Below, piece by piece: positions 6,568 to 15,468 of a DNA stretch of 40,861 bases. Under the pieces are notes generated by a model. The model saw only the letters and a program-made list of their open reading frames with translations. It was not told the DNA's origin and did not search any database. The DNA lies in the NCBI GenBank assembly GCA_022340705.1, contig JAJDNJ010000029.1:1-40861 (forward strand), in the 5' to 3' direction. The stretch is from Betaproteobacteria bacterium. GTDB lineage: Bacteria > Pseudomonadota > Gammaproteobacteria > Burkholderiales > SG8-39. The translations under genes were made by a program, and so were the position numbers. Every line of letters starts with the position of its first letter. Positions within the stretch are counted from its first letter, which is position 1.

Positions 6568-8592
6568 GTGCGACGCGCCGACACGGCCAACTTCTTCGGG
6601 TTGCAGGACGCGGCGCGCCGCACGACGCGCCGCCTGGTGCTGGTCTACGTCGGCGCGGTGATCGCGGTGGCCCTCGCGGTGAGCGCGGTGGCCGGCATGC
6701 CCTACGCAGCGCTCCTCGTGTACTGGGGCGCTCCGCTGCCCGACGGATCGAGCATCGACTACAACCATCTGCTGCGCAGCTTTTTCACCGCCTGGGTGCA
6801 CGGCGTGCCGCGCGCGTTCTATGGCTGGTGCGCGGGCGGCACCTTCGCGGTCATGCTCGGGGCCACACTGTGGCGCAGCTGGCAGTTGCGCGAGGGCGGC
6901 GAGGCGGTCGCCGAGATGCTCGGCGCGATGCGCCTCGACCGCTCTTTTGCCACGCCGCTCCAGCGCCGCCTGCTCAACGTGGTCGAGGAGATGGCGATCG
7001 CTTCGGGCATCGCGGTGCCGCCGGTCTACGTGCTGCAGGGCGAGCGTGCGCTCAACGCGCTGGTCGCGGGCACCACGCCGAACGAAGCCGTGGTGATCGT
7101 CACCCAAAGCGCGCTCGAGGATCTCACCCGCGACGAGCTGCAGGGTGTGATCGGGCACGAGTTCAGCCACATCCTGAACGGCGACATGCAGCTCAACCTG
7201 CGCCTGCTCGGGCTGCTCTACGGCGTGGTGTTCATCGGCCAGACCGGGCAGTACCTGCTGCGCATGGCGACCGCCGGGGCGATCGGCGTCGCGCGCGAGA
7301 AGCAGACGATACTCGTGCCGCAGCTGTTCGCCGGCGCCCTGCTCGCGAGTGTCGGCTACATCGGCCTGATGGCCGCGCGCTACATTAAGGCGGCGATCGC
7401 GCATCAGCGCGAGTTCCTCGCCGACGCGGCGAGCGTGCAGTTCACGCGCAACCCCGACGGCATCGCCGGCGCGCTCGACTCGATCCGCTCGCTGCGCCGC
7501 GGCAGCCAGGTGATGAGCCGGCACGCCGAGGAGCTGAGCCACATGTTCTTCGCCCAGGCGGTGTCGACCGTGCTCGGCCCGGCCTTCGCCACCCATCCGC
7601 CGATCGACGAGCGCATCCGCCGCGTGCGCCCGTTTTTCAACGCGGCCGAGTACCGGCGCACGCGTCCGGGCGTGCACGAGCGGACCGAGGTCGCGGTGCT
7701 CGATGCGCTCGGCAATGTGGTCAAAGTGATCGGCGCCGAGGGCGCGGCCGCACGTCCGATCACCGCGCTCGCCGCGGCTGCGGCGGTTGCCGACAGGGTC
7801 GGCCGGCCGCAGCGCGAGCACCTCGACGCCGCCGCAGGCATGCTCGCCGCGCTGCCCGAGGCGACGCGCCGGCGCATGGTGGTCGCCGCCGGTGCGGCGC
7901 AGGTGATGTGCGCGCTGGTGCTCGAGCGCGAGGCCGCGGCGCGTGCGCTCGAGCTCGGCGCGATCGAGGCGCGCAGCGGCGCGCTAGAGCGCGCCGAGGT
8001 CGAGGCCGCATTCAGCGAGCTCGGCGGCCTGTCGCGCGCCTTCGCCTTTCCGCTCGCCGGGCTCGCGCTTCCGGTGCTCAAGAACCAGCCCCAGGCCGCG
8101 CGCGACGCCTTCGTCGCCGATCTCGGCGCGCTGGTGGAGGCCGACCGGCGCGTGACCCTCGGCGAGTTCGTGCTGCTCACCTTCCTGCGCCAGCACCTGC
8201 GCGAAGGCGCCGGTCGGCCGATCGCGACGCGCTATCGCAAGCTGCACGACGTGCTCGACGATGCGACGCTCGTCCTGTCGCTGGTCGCGCATGCCGCGCG
8301 CGGCGAATCGGCGCAGGCCTTCGCGCTCGGCGCGAAGTGGCTCGACGCGGAACCGACGGCGCTGACCCCGGTGTCGACGTTCACCCTCGCGCGCGTCGGC
8401 GCCGCGCTCGAGCGCCTGCGCGTGCTCGCCCCTCTGGTCAAGCCGCGCGTGCTGCGCGCCTGTGTGGACGCGGCGGCCGACGGCGGCTTCACGCTCGCGC
8501 AGGCCGAGCTCCTGCGCACGATCGCCGCGACGCTCGACTGCCCGGTGCCGCCGGTGCTCGAGACGCTCGATCCCGCTACACTGGCGACCTGA
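6568..8592 (+). CDS. M48 family membrane metallopeptidase, copy 2
   Basis: A 674-residue paralogue of the preceding gene with the same layout. It has N-terminal helices (about 20-45 and 70-100), a larger loop between them, HEFSH starting at H197 in VIGHEFSHILNGDM, and the Glu-bearing REFLADAASVQFTRNP. The TerB-like segment (ALVEADRRVTLGEFVLLTF) recurs near residue 530. The start is GTG 6568, three bases after the stop of copy 1. The DNA around both active sites is nearly identical between copies while the linkers have diverged, which points to an old tandem duplication held by selection at the catalytic core. Both copies keep all zinc ligands, so both should be active peptidases. Confidence 0.9.
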   Translation: MRRADTANFFGLQDAARRTTRRLVLVYVGAVIAVALAVSAVAGMPYAALLVYWGAPLPDGSSIDYNHLLRSFFTAWVHGVPRAFYGWCAGGTFAVMLGATLWRSWQLREGGEAVAEMLGAMRLDRSFATPLQRRLLNVVEEMAIASGIAVPPVYVLQGERALNALVAGTTPNEAVVIVTQSALEDLTRDELQGVIGHEFSHILNGDMQLNLRLLGLLYGVVFIGQTGQYLLRMATAGAIGVAREKQTILVPQLFAGALLASVGYIGLMAARYIKAAIAHQREFLADAASVQFTRNPDGIAGALDSIRSLRRGSQVMSRHAEELSHMFFAQAVSTVLGPAFATHPPIDERIRRVRPFFNAAEYRRTRPGVHERTEVAVLDALGNVVKVIGAEGAAARPITALAAAAAVADRVGRPQREHLDAAAGMLAALPEATRRRMVVAAGAAQVMCALVLEREAAARALELGAIEARSGALERAEVEAAFSELGGLSRAFAFPLAGLALPVLKNQPQAARDAFVADLGALVEADRRVTLGEFVLLTFLRQHLREGAGRPIATRYRKLHDVLDDATLVLSLVAHAARGESAQAFALGAKWLDAEPTALTPVSTFTLARVGAALERLRVLAPLVKPRVLRACVDAAADGGFTLAQAELLRTIAATLDCPVPPVLETLDPATLAT

Positions 8593-8642
8593 GGCATCCT
8601 GAGGCGGTCGGCGCGTCGCGCGCCGGCGCAGGACGCGTTCCC

Positions 8643-11555
8643 ATGTCGAACAACAGGCGATCTACCGAGCGCGACGCGCTCGAGCGCGATCTGCAGCGTG
8701 CGGTGGCGGGCGAGGTGCGCTTCGACGCCGGCACGCGCGCGGTCTACTCGGCTGACGCCTCCAACTACCGCCAGGTCCCGATCGGGGTGGTGCTGCCGCG
8801 CACGCTCGAGGACATCGTCGCCGCCGTTTCGGTCTGCCGCGCGCACGGCGTGCCGATCCTCGCGCGCGGCGGCGGCACCGCGCAGAACGGACAGTGCGTC
8901 AACGTCGCGATCGTGATCGACTGCTCCAAGTACCTCAACCGCGTGCGCTCGATCGATCCGCAGGCGCGCCTCGCGCGCGTCGAGCCGGGCGTGGTCTGCG
9001 ACGCGCTGCGCGACGCCGCCGAGCGCCACGGCCTCACCTTCGCGCCCGATCCGGCGACGCACTCGCGCTGCACGCTCGGCGGGATGATCGGCAACAACTC
9101 CTGCGGTCCGCATTCGGTGATGGCCGGCAAGACGGTCGAGAACATCGCGCGGCTCGAGGTGCTGACCTACGACGGCGCGCGCTTCTGGTGCGGCCCGACC
9201 TCGGACGCCGAATTCGAGCGCATCGTCGCCGCCGGCGGGCGCCAGGCGGAGATCTACCGGGGTCTCAAAGCGCTCGCCGAACGCTACGCCGAGCTCATCC
9301 GCGCGAAATTTCCGCAGATCAAGCGCCGCGTCTCGGGCTACAACCTCGATCAACTGCTGCCCGAGAACGGCTTCAACGTGGCGCGTGCATTGGTCGGCTC
9401 GGAGGGCAGCTGCGCGCTGACTCTCGATGCCGAGGCGATGCTGGTGACGAGCCCGCCCGAGCGCGTGCTGCTCGTGCTCGCCTTTCCCGACATCTACCAA
9501 GCAGGCGACGTGGTGCCCGAGATCCTCGCCGCGGCGCCGATCGCCTGCGAGGGTCTCGACGAGAACATCATCGGCGGGCTGCGCGAGCGCGGCCTCAAGC
9601 TCGACGACCTGCGCCTGCTGCCGGAAGGCCGTGGCTGGCTGATGTGCGAGTTCGGCGCCGCGACGCGCGCGGCGGCGGTGGATCAGGCCCGCGCGCTCGA
9701 GGCGCGCTTCGCCGCGCGGCGCGAGGTGCATGCCTGGCTGATCGAGGATCCGGCGCTGATCGCGCGCATGTGGGCGCTGCGCGAGACCGGCGCTTCGGCG
9801 ACCGCGCTCGCGCTCGGCAAAGGGACGCAGGCGCGCGCACCCGATCCGGTGGTCGGCTGGGAGGATGCGGCGGTCGATCCGCTGCGCCTGGGCGACTATC
9901 TGCGCGAGTTCCAGGCGCTGATCGACCGCTTCGGCTACCGCACCTCGCTCTACGGCCACTTCGGCGACGGCTGCATCCACGCGCGCATCAGCTTCGAGCT
10001 GCGCACGCCCGATGGCATCGCGCACTGGCGCAGCTTTCTCGAGGCCGCTTCGCGCCTCGTGGTGAAGTACGGCGGCTCGCTCTCCGGCGAGCACGGCGAC
10101 GGCCAGGCGAAGGCCGAGTTCCTGCCGATCATGTACGGCGACGAGCTGATGCGGGCGATGCGCGAGTTCAAGCGCATCTGGGATCCGATGGATCGCATGA
10201 ACCCGGGCAAGCTGGTGCGTGCCGAAGGCGCGGTGCAGCGCGCCGACGAAAACTTGCGCCTCGGCCCGGATTACCGCCCGGTCACGCTCGCCACGCGGCT
10301 CGCATTCCGCTCGCCGGTCGGCGACGGCTTCGCGCGCGCGACCGAGCATTGCATCGGCATGGGCAAGTGCCGCGCCGCCGCGGGCGGCGCGATGTGTCCG
10401 AGCTACCGCGCGACGCTCGAGGAGCGCTACACGACACGCGGCCGCGCGCGGCTGCTGAACGAGATGCTGCGCGGCGAGCTGATCACCGAGGGCTGGGCGA
10501 GCAGCGAGGTGGCCGAAGCGCTCGAGTGGTGCCTCGGCTGCAAGGCCTGCAAGAGCGAATGCCCGACGCATACCGACATGGCGGCCTACAAGGCCGAGTT
10601 CCTGTCGCACTACTACGAGCAGCACCCGCGCCCGCGCCAAGCGGCGCTCATGGGACGCATCGGCGAGTGGGCGCCGCTCGCTGCGCGCGCGCCCTGGCTG
10701 GTCAATGCGCTGACCCGGACACCGGGCCTTGCGGCGCTTGCCAAGCGCATCGCGGGCGTGGCGCCGGAGCGCGCGCTGCCGCGCTTCGCGACGCGCAGCC
10801 TGCGCGCGTCCTTCGCGCGGCGCGCCGCGCGCGGCGCGGGAACCCCGGTCGTCCTGTTCGCCGACACCTTCAACGACTTTTTCCGGCCGCAGAGCGGGCT
10901 CGCCGCGCTCGAGCTGCTCGAAGCCGCCGGCTGCCGCGTCGAGATGCCGCGCGCGCGCCTCTGCTGCGGGCGACCGTACTACGACGTGGGCCTGCTCGAT
11001 GCGGCGCGCGCGACGCTCGAGCGGGTGCTCGACGCGCTCGCGCCCGCGCTCGAGGCCGGCACGCCGATCGTGGTGCTCGAGCCCGGCTGCCTGTCCGTGT
11101 TCCGCGACGAGCTGACGCAGCTCTTTCCGGACGATGCGCGCGCCGCGCGCCTCGCAGCGCTCGCCATGCCGCTCGCCGCGTTTCTCGAGGCACGCGGCTG
11201 GGCGCCGCCGCGCGCGAGCGGGCGCGTCCTGCTGCACGGGCATTGCCACCAGAAGGCGCTGTTCGGAATGAAGTCCGAGGAGAGCCTGCTGCGTGCCGCG
11301 GGCTACACGGTGCTTGCGCCGGAGAGCGGCTGTTGCGGCATGGCGGGCGCGTTCGGCATCAAGCCGAAGCACCTCGAGGCCTCGCGCCGACTCGCCAACC
11401 GTGCGCTGCTGCCGGCGCTCGAAGCCGAGGCGCGCGAAACGCCGGTGGTGGCCGACGGCTTTTCCTGCCGCGAGCAGATCGAGAGCCTCGGCGCCCGCCC
11501 GACGCTGCACCTCGCCGAGCTGCTCGCCGGCGCGATGCGGCGCGATCCCGCATAG
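8643..11555 (+). CDS. FAD/4Fe-4S D-2-hydroxyacid dehydrogenase (YdiJ/GlcD-GlpC fusion type)
   Basis: A 970-residue fusion flavoprotein. Residues about 20-540 form a PCMH/VAO-type FAD domain (LARGGGTAQNGQCVN, GGMIGNNSCGPHSVMAGKT) and a FAD-oxidase C domain (YGHFGDGCIHARI, SGEHGDGQAK). Two 4Fe-4S clusters follow, at C570 (CIGMGKC ... MCPS) and C630 (CLGCKACKSECPT). Then come two CCG cysteine-rich repeats (LCCGRPYYD ... HGHCHQKAL ... SGCCGMAG), as in heterodisulfide-reductase-like subunits. The family includes E. coli YdiJ and FAD-linked D-lactate or D-2-hydroxyglutarate dehydrogenases that feed electrons to the quinone pool. The start ATG 8643 is supported by the domain start. The substrate cannot be fixed from sequence. 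Confidence 0.9.
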   Translation: MSNNRRSTERDALERDLQRAVAGEVRFDAGTRAVYSADASNYRQVPIGVVLPRTLEDIVAAVSVCRAHGVPILARGGGTAQNGQCVNVAIVIDCSKYLNRVRSIDPQARLARVEPGVVCDALRDAAERHGLTFAPDPATHSRCTLGGMIGNNSCGPHSVMAGKTVENIARLEVLTYDGARFWCGPTSDAEFERIVAAGGRQAEIYRGLKALAERYAELIRAKFPQIKRRVSGYNLDQLLPENGFNVARALVGSEGSCALTLDAEAMLVTSPPERVLLVLAFPDIYQAGDVVPEILAAAPIACEGLDENIIGGLRERGLKLDDLRLLPEGRGWLMCEFGAATRAAAVDQARALEARFAARREVHAWLIEDPALIARMWALRETGASATALALGKGTQARAPDPVVGWEDAAVDPLRLGDYLREFQALIDRFGYRTSLYGHFGDGCIHARISFELRTPDGIAHWRSFLEAASRLVVKYGGSLSGEHGDGQAKAEFLPIMYGDELMRAMREFKRIWDPMDRMNPGKLVRAEGAVQRADENLRLGPDYRPVTLATRLAFRSPVGDGFARATEHCIGMGKCRAAAGGAMCPSYRATLEERYTTRGRARLLNEMLRGELITEGWASSEVAEALEWCLGCKACKSECPTHTDMAAYKAEFLSHYYEQHPRPRQAALMGRIGEWAPLAARAPWLVNALTRTPGLAALAKRIAGVAPERALPRFATRSLRASFARRAARGAGTPVVLFADTFNDFFRPQSGLAALELLEAAGCRVEMPRARLCCGRPYYDVGLLDAARATLERVLDALAPALEAGTPIVVLEPGCLSVFRDELTQLFPDDARAARLAALAMPLAAFLEARGWAPPRASGRVLLHGHCHQKALFGMKSEESLLRAAGYTVLAPESGCCGMAGAFGIKPKHLEASRRLANRALLPALEAEARETPVVADGFSCREQIESLGARPTLHLAELLAGAMRRDPA

Positions 11556-11566
11556 AATCGGCTTCG

Positions 11567-12340
11567 ATGCACGCGGTCGTCCTCGCGCTCGCGCTTTTTC
11601 TATGCGCGGCGCTTCCCGTTCAGGCGCAGGGCCAGGCGCCGGCGAAGGCCGCGCCTGCCGCCGCGCACGCCGAGACCCCGGAAGAGCAGCTGTTCCGCGC
11701 GATCCGCGAGGGCAAGGGCGTGTTCGCCGAAGGGCTGGTCGTCGAGAAGAAGGTCAACGTCAACGCGCGGGCGGCGGACGGCGAGACGCCGCTGCACCGC
11801 GCGGTCGAGCGTGGGATGCCGCGCCTGACCAAGCTGCTGATCGACGCGGGTGCGAATGTGCGCGCGCGCACCAAGCACGGCGAGACGCCGCTGCATCTCG
11901 CCGCATTGCACGCCAACCCGGTCCTGGTCGAGATGCTGCTCGCCGCGGGCGCCGACCCGAACGCGCGCAACGATTCCGGCGAGTCAGCGCTCTACTGGGC
12001 CGCGCTTACCGGCAACACCGACACCGTGCGCGTGCTCGTCGAGCACGGTGCGGATCCGGACGTCACCGATCTGCAGGGCAACGGGCCGTTGCACGGCGCG
12101 GCCGACGGCGGGCACGAGGACACGGTGCGCTACCTGGTCAAGTATTGTGCCGAACCGCAGGGCAAGAACCGCGCGGGCCAGACGCCGGGCGACATCGCAC
12201 GCGCGCGCGGCTTCAAGACCATCGCTCGGATCGTCGACGACGCGGTGCCGGGGGCGCCGCCGGGCTCGGGCGGGCCGGGCTTCCGCACCCTGTACGACGA
12301 CGACGAAAAACCCAAGCCAACTTCGCCTAGGCGTCCTTGA
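11567..12340 (+). CDS. Exported ankyrin-repeat protein
   Basis: A 257-residue protein with a signal peptide (MHAVVLALALFLCAALPVQAQ, cleavage after VQAQ or AQG) and about five ankyrin repeats between residues 65 and 225. Repeat cores are clear: DGETPLHRAVERGM, HGETPLHLAALHAN, SGESALYWAALTGN, QGNGPLHGAADGGH and AGQTPGDIARARG. Ankyrin stacks mediate protein-protein contact; periplasmic examples in proteobacteria are often linked to oxidative stress defence, which is only a possibility here. It starts 12 bases after the dehydrogenase stop, so cotranscription is likely. The tail is Gly/Pro- and Asp/Lys-rich. The last 14 bp overlap the convergent monooxygenase gene. Confidence 0.9.
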   Translation: MHAVVLALALFLCAALPVQAQGQAPAKAAPAAAHAETPEEQLFRAIREGKGVFAEGLVVEKKVNVNARAADGETPLHRAVERGMPRLTKLLIDAGANVRARTKHGETPLHLAALHANPVLVEMLLAAGADPNARNDSGESALYWAALTGNTDTVRVLVEHGADPDVTDLQGNGPLHGAADGGHEDTVRYLVKYCAEPQGKNRAGQTPGDIARARGFKTIARIVDDAVPGAPPGSGGPGFRTLYDDDEKPKPTSPRRP

Positions 12341-13325
12341 ACGCTTCGGCGAGCAGCTCGTAGGAACGCAGGCGCGAAGCGTAATCGCCGGTGATCGTCA
12401 GCACCATCACTTCTTCCGCGGCGTAGCGCTCGGCCATCGCTTCGATCTCGCGCCGGCAGGTCTGCGGGCTCCCGAGGATCGCGCGCGCGCGCTGCCCCGC
12501 GACGTAGCGCCGCTCCTCGTCGCTGTAACGATGGGCGAGCGCCTCCTCGAGCGTCGGCACCGGCGTATCGAGGTTCAGCGCCATATGCAGGCGGCGCAGG
12601 TCGATCGACGTGGCGAGGCGTTCGGCCTCGACGTCGGTCTCGGCGCAGATCGCGAAGGTGCACACGATCGCGCTCGGCTGCGGCTCGCGCGCCGAAGGCT
12701 GGTAGTTCTCGCGGTAGGCGCGCGTCACGAGGTCGCCGCCCTGCGGGTTGATGAAGTGGGCGAAGGCGAAGCGCAGGCCGAGCTGCGAGGCGAGCGCCGC
12801 GCTGTAGTCCGACGAGCCGAGCAGCCAGACCTGGGGGGTGCCGTCGACCTCGGGCTGCAGCCGCACGCGCGCGAACGGGTGCGATTCGGGCAGCGTTCCG
12901 TCCAGATGCGCGACCAGCTGCCAGACCTGCTCGGGAAAGTCGCGCGCGTCCGGAAAGCGCCCGCCGCCGACCGCGTGCGCGGTGCGTGTATCGCCGCCGG
13001 GCGCGCGTCCGATGCCCAGGTCGATGCGTCCCGGGGTGAGCGCCTCGAGCATGCGGAACACTTCGGCAACCTTGAACGCGCTGTAGTACGGCAGTAGCAC
13101 GCCGCCGGTGCCGACCCGAATGCGCTCGGTCTCGGCGCCGAGGCGGGCGAGCAGGATTTCCGGGCAGGGATCGGCAAGCGCGGCGATCGCGTGGTGCTCG
13201 GCGAGCCAGTAGCGCGTGTAGCCGAGCGCGTCGGCGCGCCGCGCAAGCGCGAGCGATTCGGCGATCGCGCGCCGCGCGTCCAGCCCGCTGATCACCGGCG
13301 ATTGATCGAGGATCGAGAGCTTCAT
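12327..13325 (-). CDS. LLM-class flavin-dependent oxidoreductase (luciferase-like monooxygenase)
   Basis: A 332-residue TIM-barrel flavoprotein of the bacterial luciferase family, MsnO8/YhbW-like subgroup. The N-terminus MKLSILDQSPV is characteristic. Further marks are YWLAEHHAIAALADPCPEI, RIRVGTGGVLLPYYS and RIDLGIGRAPGGD. It would use FMNH2 and O2 on an unknown substrate. It is convergent with the ankyrin gene and monocistronic as far as can be seen. The start is the first ATG consistent with the conserved N-terminus. Confidence 0.9.
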   Translation of the reverse strand: MKLSILDQSPVISGLDARRAIAESLALARRADALGYTRYWLAEHHAIAALADPCPEILLARLGAETERIRVGTGGVLLPYYSAFKVAEVFRMLEALTPGRIDLGIGRAPGGDTRTAHAVGGGRFPDARDFPEQVWQLVAHLDGTLPESHPFARVRLQPEVDGTPQVWLLGSSDYSAALASQLGLRFAFAHFINPQGGDLVTRAYRENYQPSAREPQPSAIVCTFAICAETDVEAERLATSIDLRRLHMALNLDTPVPTLEEALAHRYSDEERRYVAGQRARAILGSPQTCRREIEAMAERYAAEEVMVLTITGDYASRLRSYELLAEAFKDA

Positions 13326-13515
13326 GGCGCGGCAAACCTATCACCCAAACGGGCTGTCGTCGCCCCGAGACCACAAAAATCCTTTTGAATCAGTGTGCCA
13401 ATCCACTCTGTGACAGAGTTGGTCGGGCAGGGGAGACGTTTACAGTGTTTTTCAACCCCTGGAAATATTTCACGCCCCGCGCGCAAGCCCTTAGCCGCGC
13501 AGGCGTTTCTCCTGC
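13326..13515. other. Intergenic region upstream of the sigma-54 promoter
   Basis: No convincing gene lies here. The region is less GC-rich than its surroundings. It contains a perfect short inverted repeat CTCTG-TGA-CAGAG (about 13418-13430), roughly 100 bp upstream of the sigma-54 promoter. That is a usual distance for an enhancer-binding-protein site, so it may be an upstream activating sequence. A reading frame over 13395-13601 contains a signal-peptide-like stretch but overlaps the promoter and has no ribosome binding site. Confidence 0.4.
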
Positions 13516-13532
13516 TTGGCACGGCGATTGCT
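13516..13532 (+). promoter_or_regulatory. Sigma-54 (RpoN) promoter
   Basis: TTGGCACGGCGATTGCT matches the RpoN consensus YTGGCACGNNNNTTGCW at every constrained position. The GG (13518-13519) and GC (13530-13531) are separated by exactly ten bases. Transcription should start near 13543, giving a leader of about 40 bases before the ATG at 13582. A promoter of this type needs an ATP-dependent enhancer-binding activator, which is not encoded in this window. Confidence 0.85.
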
Positions 13533-13581
13533 CTAGTTATGCCGGTAACAACTGCAGCAGGCCGAAATCAGGAGAAACGCT

Positions 13582-13914
13582 ATGTCTATGTACCGGTTTA
13601 ACGTAAGAGAAGAGTCGAACGCGCTGGTTCAGGCGCTCATCGCATTCGTGATGGTCATGTTGATCATGATCGGCATCGCGGGCACGGTGTATCGGATCAT
13701 CGCGCCGGATGGCTGGATCGCGCAGGCCTTCAACCGCAGCGCGCTGAGCGGCTTCGCCGCGTTATGCACGATCGGGGTCATCGCCGGCATGCTCTGGCTC
13801 AAGGGCAGCAAGTCGATCTTTGCCAAGCGCAACAAGCTGACCGAAACGGTGATCGCCGGTTTCGCCGGTCTGGGCGCCCTGTTTCTGCTGCAATCGGTGA
13901 TCAGCGCCATCTGA
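13582..13914 (+). CDS. Small membrane protein of unknown function under sigma-54 control
   Basis: A 110-residue protein with three hydrophobic segments, at about residues 15-40 (Met/Ile/Val-rich), 53-73 and 88-110, joined by short charged loops (GSKSIFAKRNK). AGGAG upstream gives a strong ribosome binding site. I do not recognise the family. It is preceded by a near-perfect sigma-54 promoter and followed by a strong terminator, so it forms its own transcription unit. It is clearly less GC-rich in wobble positions than its neighbours at the start, with normal codon use later. Confidence 0.8.
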   Translation: MSMYRFNVREESNALVQALIAFVMVMLIMIGIAGTVYRIIAPDGWIAQAFNRSALSGFAALCTIGVIAGMLWLKGSKSIFAKRNKLTETVIAGFAGLGALFLLQSVISAI

Positions 13915-13948
13915 GCTGAAATCGCCTCGCCCCGCGCGTCTCCCCCTC

Positions 13949-13987
13949 GGGCCCGTGCTGCTCATCGGCAGCGGGCCCGTTTTTTTG
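13949..13987 (+). terminator. Rho-independent terminator after the small membrane protein gene
   Basis: GGGCCC and GCTG pair with CAGC and GGGCCC around a loop of about eight bases, and the stem is followed directly by CG and seven T residues (13981-13986 region). It lies about 35 bp after the stop at 13914 and separates this unit from the MFS gene. Confidence 0.85.
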
Positions 13988-14015
13988 TCACTCGCCGCGG
14001 CGTCTGCAGCACCGC

Positions 14016-14080
14016 GCTGAAACAAACCGACTACCGAACGAGTTCGACGCGACGTCGTCGCGTTACCCGCGCTCGCTAGC
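14016..14080 (+). promoter_or_regulatory. Shared promoter/operator module, copy 1 (upstream of the MFS gene)
   Basis: The 16-base block GCTGAAACAAACCGAC (14016-14031) recurs exactly at 20742-20757. In both places there follows a 16-base spacer, an inverted repeat (here CGCGACG-T-CGTCGCG, 14048-14062), a G(T/A)TACCC sequence, and CTAGC placed 44 bases after the block (14076-14080). The start codon lies 56 bases further on. Such shared spacing points to one regulator and one promoter type. CTAGCCT may be a -10-like element, but the sigma factor is not recognised. Confidence 0.65.
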
Positions 14081-14136
14081 CTGTCTCCACCTCGCACCCG
14101 GCTGCACCGCAGCCGCGCGAGCCGCACGGAGACGGT

Positions 14137-15417
14137 ATGCAGACTCAGGGCAACAGGGCGAACGCATGGCGCATGATCCTCGCGGCGACGCTGCTCGTGG
14201 CGATCACGCTCGGCGCGCGCAACACGCTCGGCCTGTTTCTGTCGCCGATCAACACGGCGACCGGCCTCGGCCTTGCGAGCATCAGCCTTGCCTGGGCGCT
14301 CAGCCAGCTGGTCTGGGGAGCCTGCCAGCCGCTTGCCGGGCTGCTCTCCGAGCGCTTCGGTGCGGCGCGCGTCATCGCGGCCGGCGCGGTCGTGCTCACG
14401 CTCAGCACCGCGGCGCTGCCGCTCGCGGCCAGCACGGCCGGGCTGACGCTCGTGCTCGGCGCGATCTCGGCCGCCGGCACGGCGGTCGGCGGCGTGCCGA
14501 TGCTGCTCGGCACGGTGGCGCAGCGCGTCGGGCCGCAGTGGCGCCCGATCGCCTCGGGCGTGGTCGGTGCCGGCGGCTCGGGCGGGCAGCTGCTGCTCGC
14601 ACCCGCGGTGCAGGCCGGAATCTCCGGCGCGGGGTGGATTCCCGCCGTGCTCGGCCTCGCGCTGCTCTCGCTCGCCGCGCTGCCGATCGCGGCGACCTTC
14701 CGCGAGCGCCGGCGCGCGCCGCGCGAGACCGCGTCGAATGCGCGGCCGACGCCGGAACCCGAGACCGGACCCGGCCTGCGCACCGCGCTGCGCAGCCCGA
14801 CCTACTGGCTGCTCACTGCGGGCTTCGCCGCCTGCGGATTTCACGTCGGTTTCCTGTTCGCCCACATGCCCAATGTGATCGCGCTTTGCGGCCTGCCGGC
14901 GGCGACATCGGGCCTGTGGCTCGCGCTGCTCGGCGTGTGCAACATCTTCGGCAGCGTCGCCTCGGGCATGTTCGTGCGCCGCGCGTCGATGACACGCACC
15001 CTGTCGGCGATCTATGCGCTGCGCGCGCTCGGTGTCGTCGCGTTCCTCGCGCTGCCCAAGACCACCGAAAGCCTGCTCCTATTCGCGTCCTGGATGGGGC
15101 TGACCTACTTCGCCGTGATACCGCCGACCAGCGGACTGATCGCGACGCTGGTCAACGCGCGGCAGTTCGCCACGCTGTTCGGCGTCACGATGTTCGTCCA
15201 CCAGCTCGGCAGCTTCCTCGGTGTCTGGTTCGGCGGTCTTGCGGCCGAGAAGCTCGGCAGCTACGAGCTGGTGTGGCAGATCGACATCGGCTTCGCGCTG
15301 TTCTCGGCCGTCGTGCATCTCCTCGTGCGCGACCCGAGCGCCCGCCCGCGCATTGTGAAATCGGCGCGTGCGCCGGCCCCGCCGCCGCGCCAGTCGATGG
15401 CCCTCGCGCGGCTATAA
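14137..15417 (+). CDS. MFS transporter
   Basis: A 426-residue major facilitator superfamily permease with about 12 membrane helices in two halves. A charged central loop (about 188-212, RERRRAPRETASN) lies between them. The loop 2-3 motif (GLLSERFGAARV, about 68-79) corresponds to MFS motif A. The type resembles the OxlT/CynX group of anion or organic-acid carriers, but no substrate can be given. It is preceded by the shared regulatory module and followed after 51 bp by a response regulator gene, so it may be part of a sensed-nutrient response. Confidence 0.88.
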   Translation: MQTQGNRANAWRMILAATLLVAITLGARNTLGLFLSPINTATGLGLASISLAWALSQLVWGACQPLAGLLSERFGAARVIAAGAVVLTLSTAALPLAASTAGLTLVLGAISAAGTAVGGVPMLLGTVAQRVGPQWRPIASGVVGAGGSGGQLLLAPAVQAGISGAGWIPAVLGLALLSLAALPIAATFRERRRAPRETASNARPTPEPETGPGLRTALRSPTYWLLTAGFAACGFHVGFLFAHMPNVIALCGLPAATSGLWLALLGVCNIFGSVASGMFVRRASMTRTLSAIYALRALGVVAFLALPKTTESLLLFASWMGLTYFAVIPPTSGLIATLVNARQFATLFGVTMFVHQLGSFLGVWFGGLAAEKLGSYELVWQIDIGFALFSAVVHLLVRDPSARPRIVKSARAPAPPPRQSMALARL

Positions 15418-15418
15418 T
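15413..15418 (+). promoter_or_regulatory. Possible -10 box for the response regulator gene
   Basis: A perfect TATAAT overlaps the MFS stop codon (TAA at 15415-15417) about 50 bases before the response regulator start. No good -35 sits 16-18 bases upstream, so an activator would be needed. Downstream, AAACGAACGCGACGAACGAG partly resembles the GAAACAAACCGAC block and could be an autoregulatory site. Confidence 0.35.
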
Positions 15419-15468
15419 CGAGCGCGGTCGGCAAACGAACGCGACGAACGAGGACGGCAACAGCGAGC

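Noticed and set aside
3745-7821. A 1358-codon open frame on the minus strand opposite lemA and the M48 genes
   Set aside because: It is a shadow of high-GC codon use. Its product is Arg/Ala/His-rich with no recognisable domain, while the plus strand carries clear LemA and M48 motifs.
8232-11510. A 1092-codon minus-strand open frame opposite the FAD/Fe-S dehydrogenase
   Set aside because: The frame exists only because GC-rich codons lack stops on the reverse strand; the plus-strand protein has full FAD and cluster motifs.
13395-13601. A 68-codon frame with a signal-peptide-like stretch
   Set aside because: It overlaps the sigma-54 promoter and the next gene start, has no ribosome binding site, and would be only partly transcribed from that promoter.
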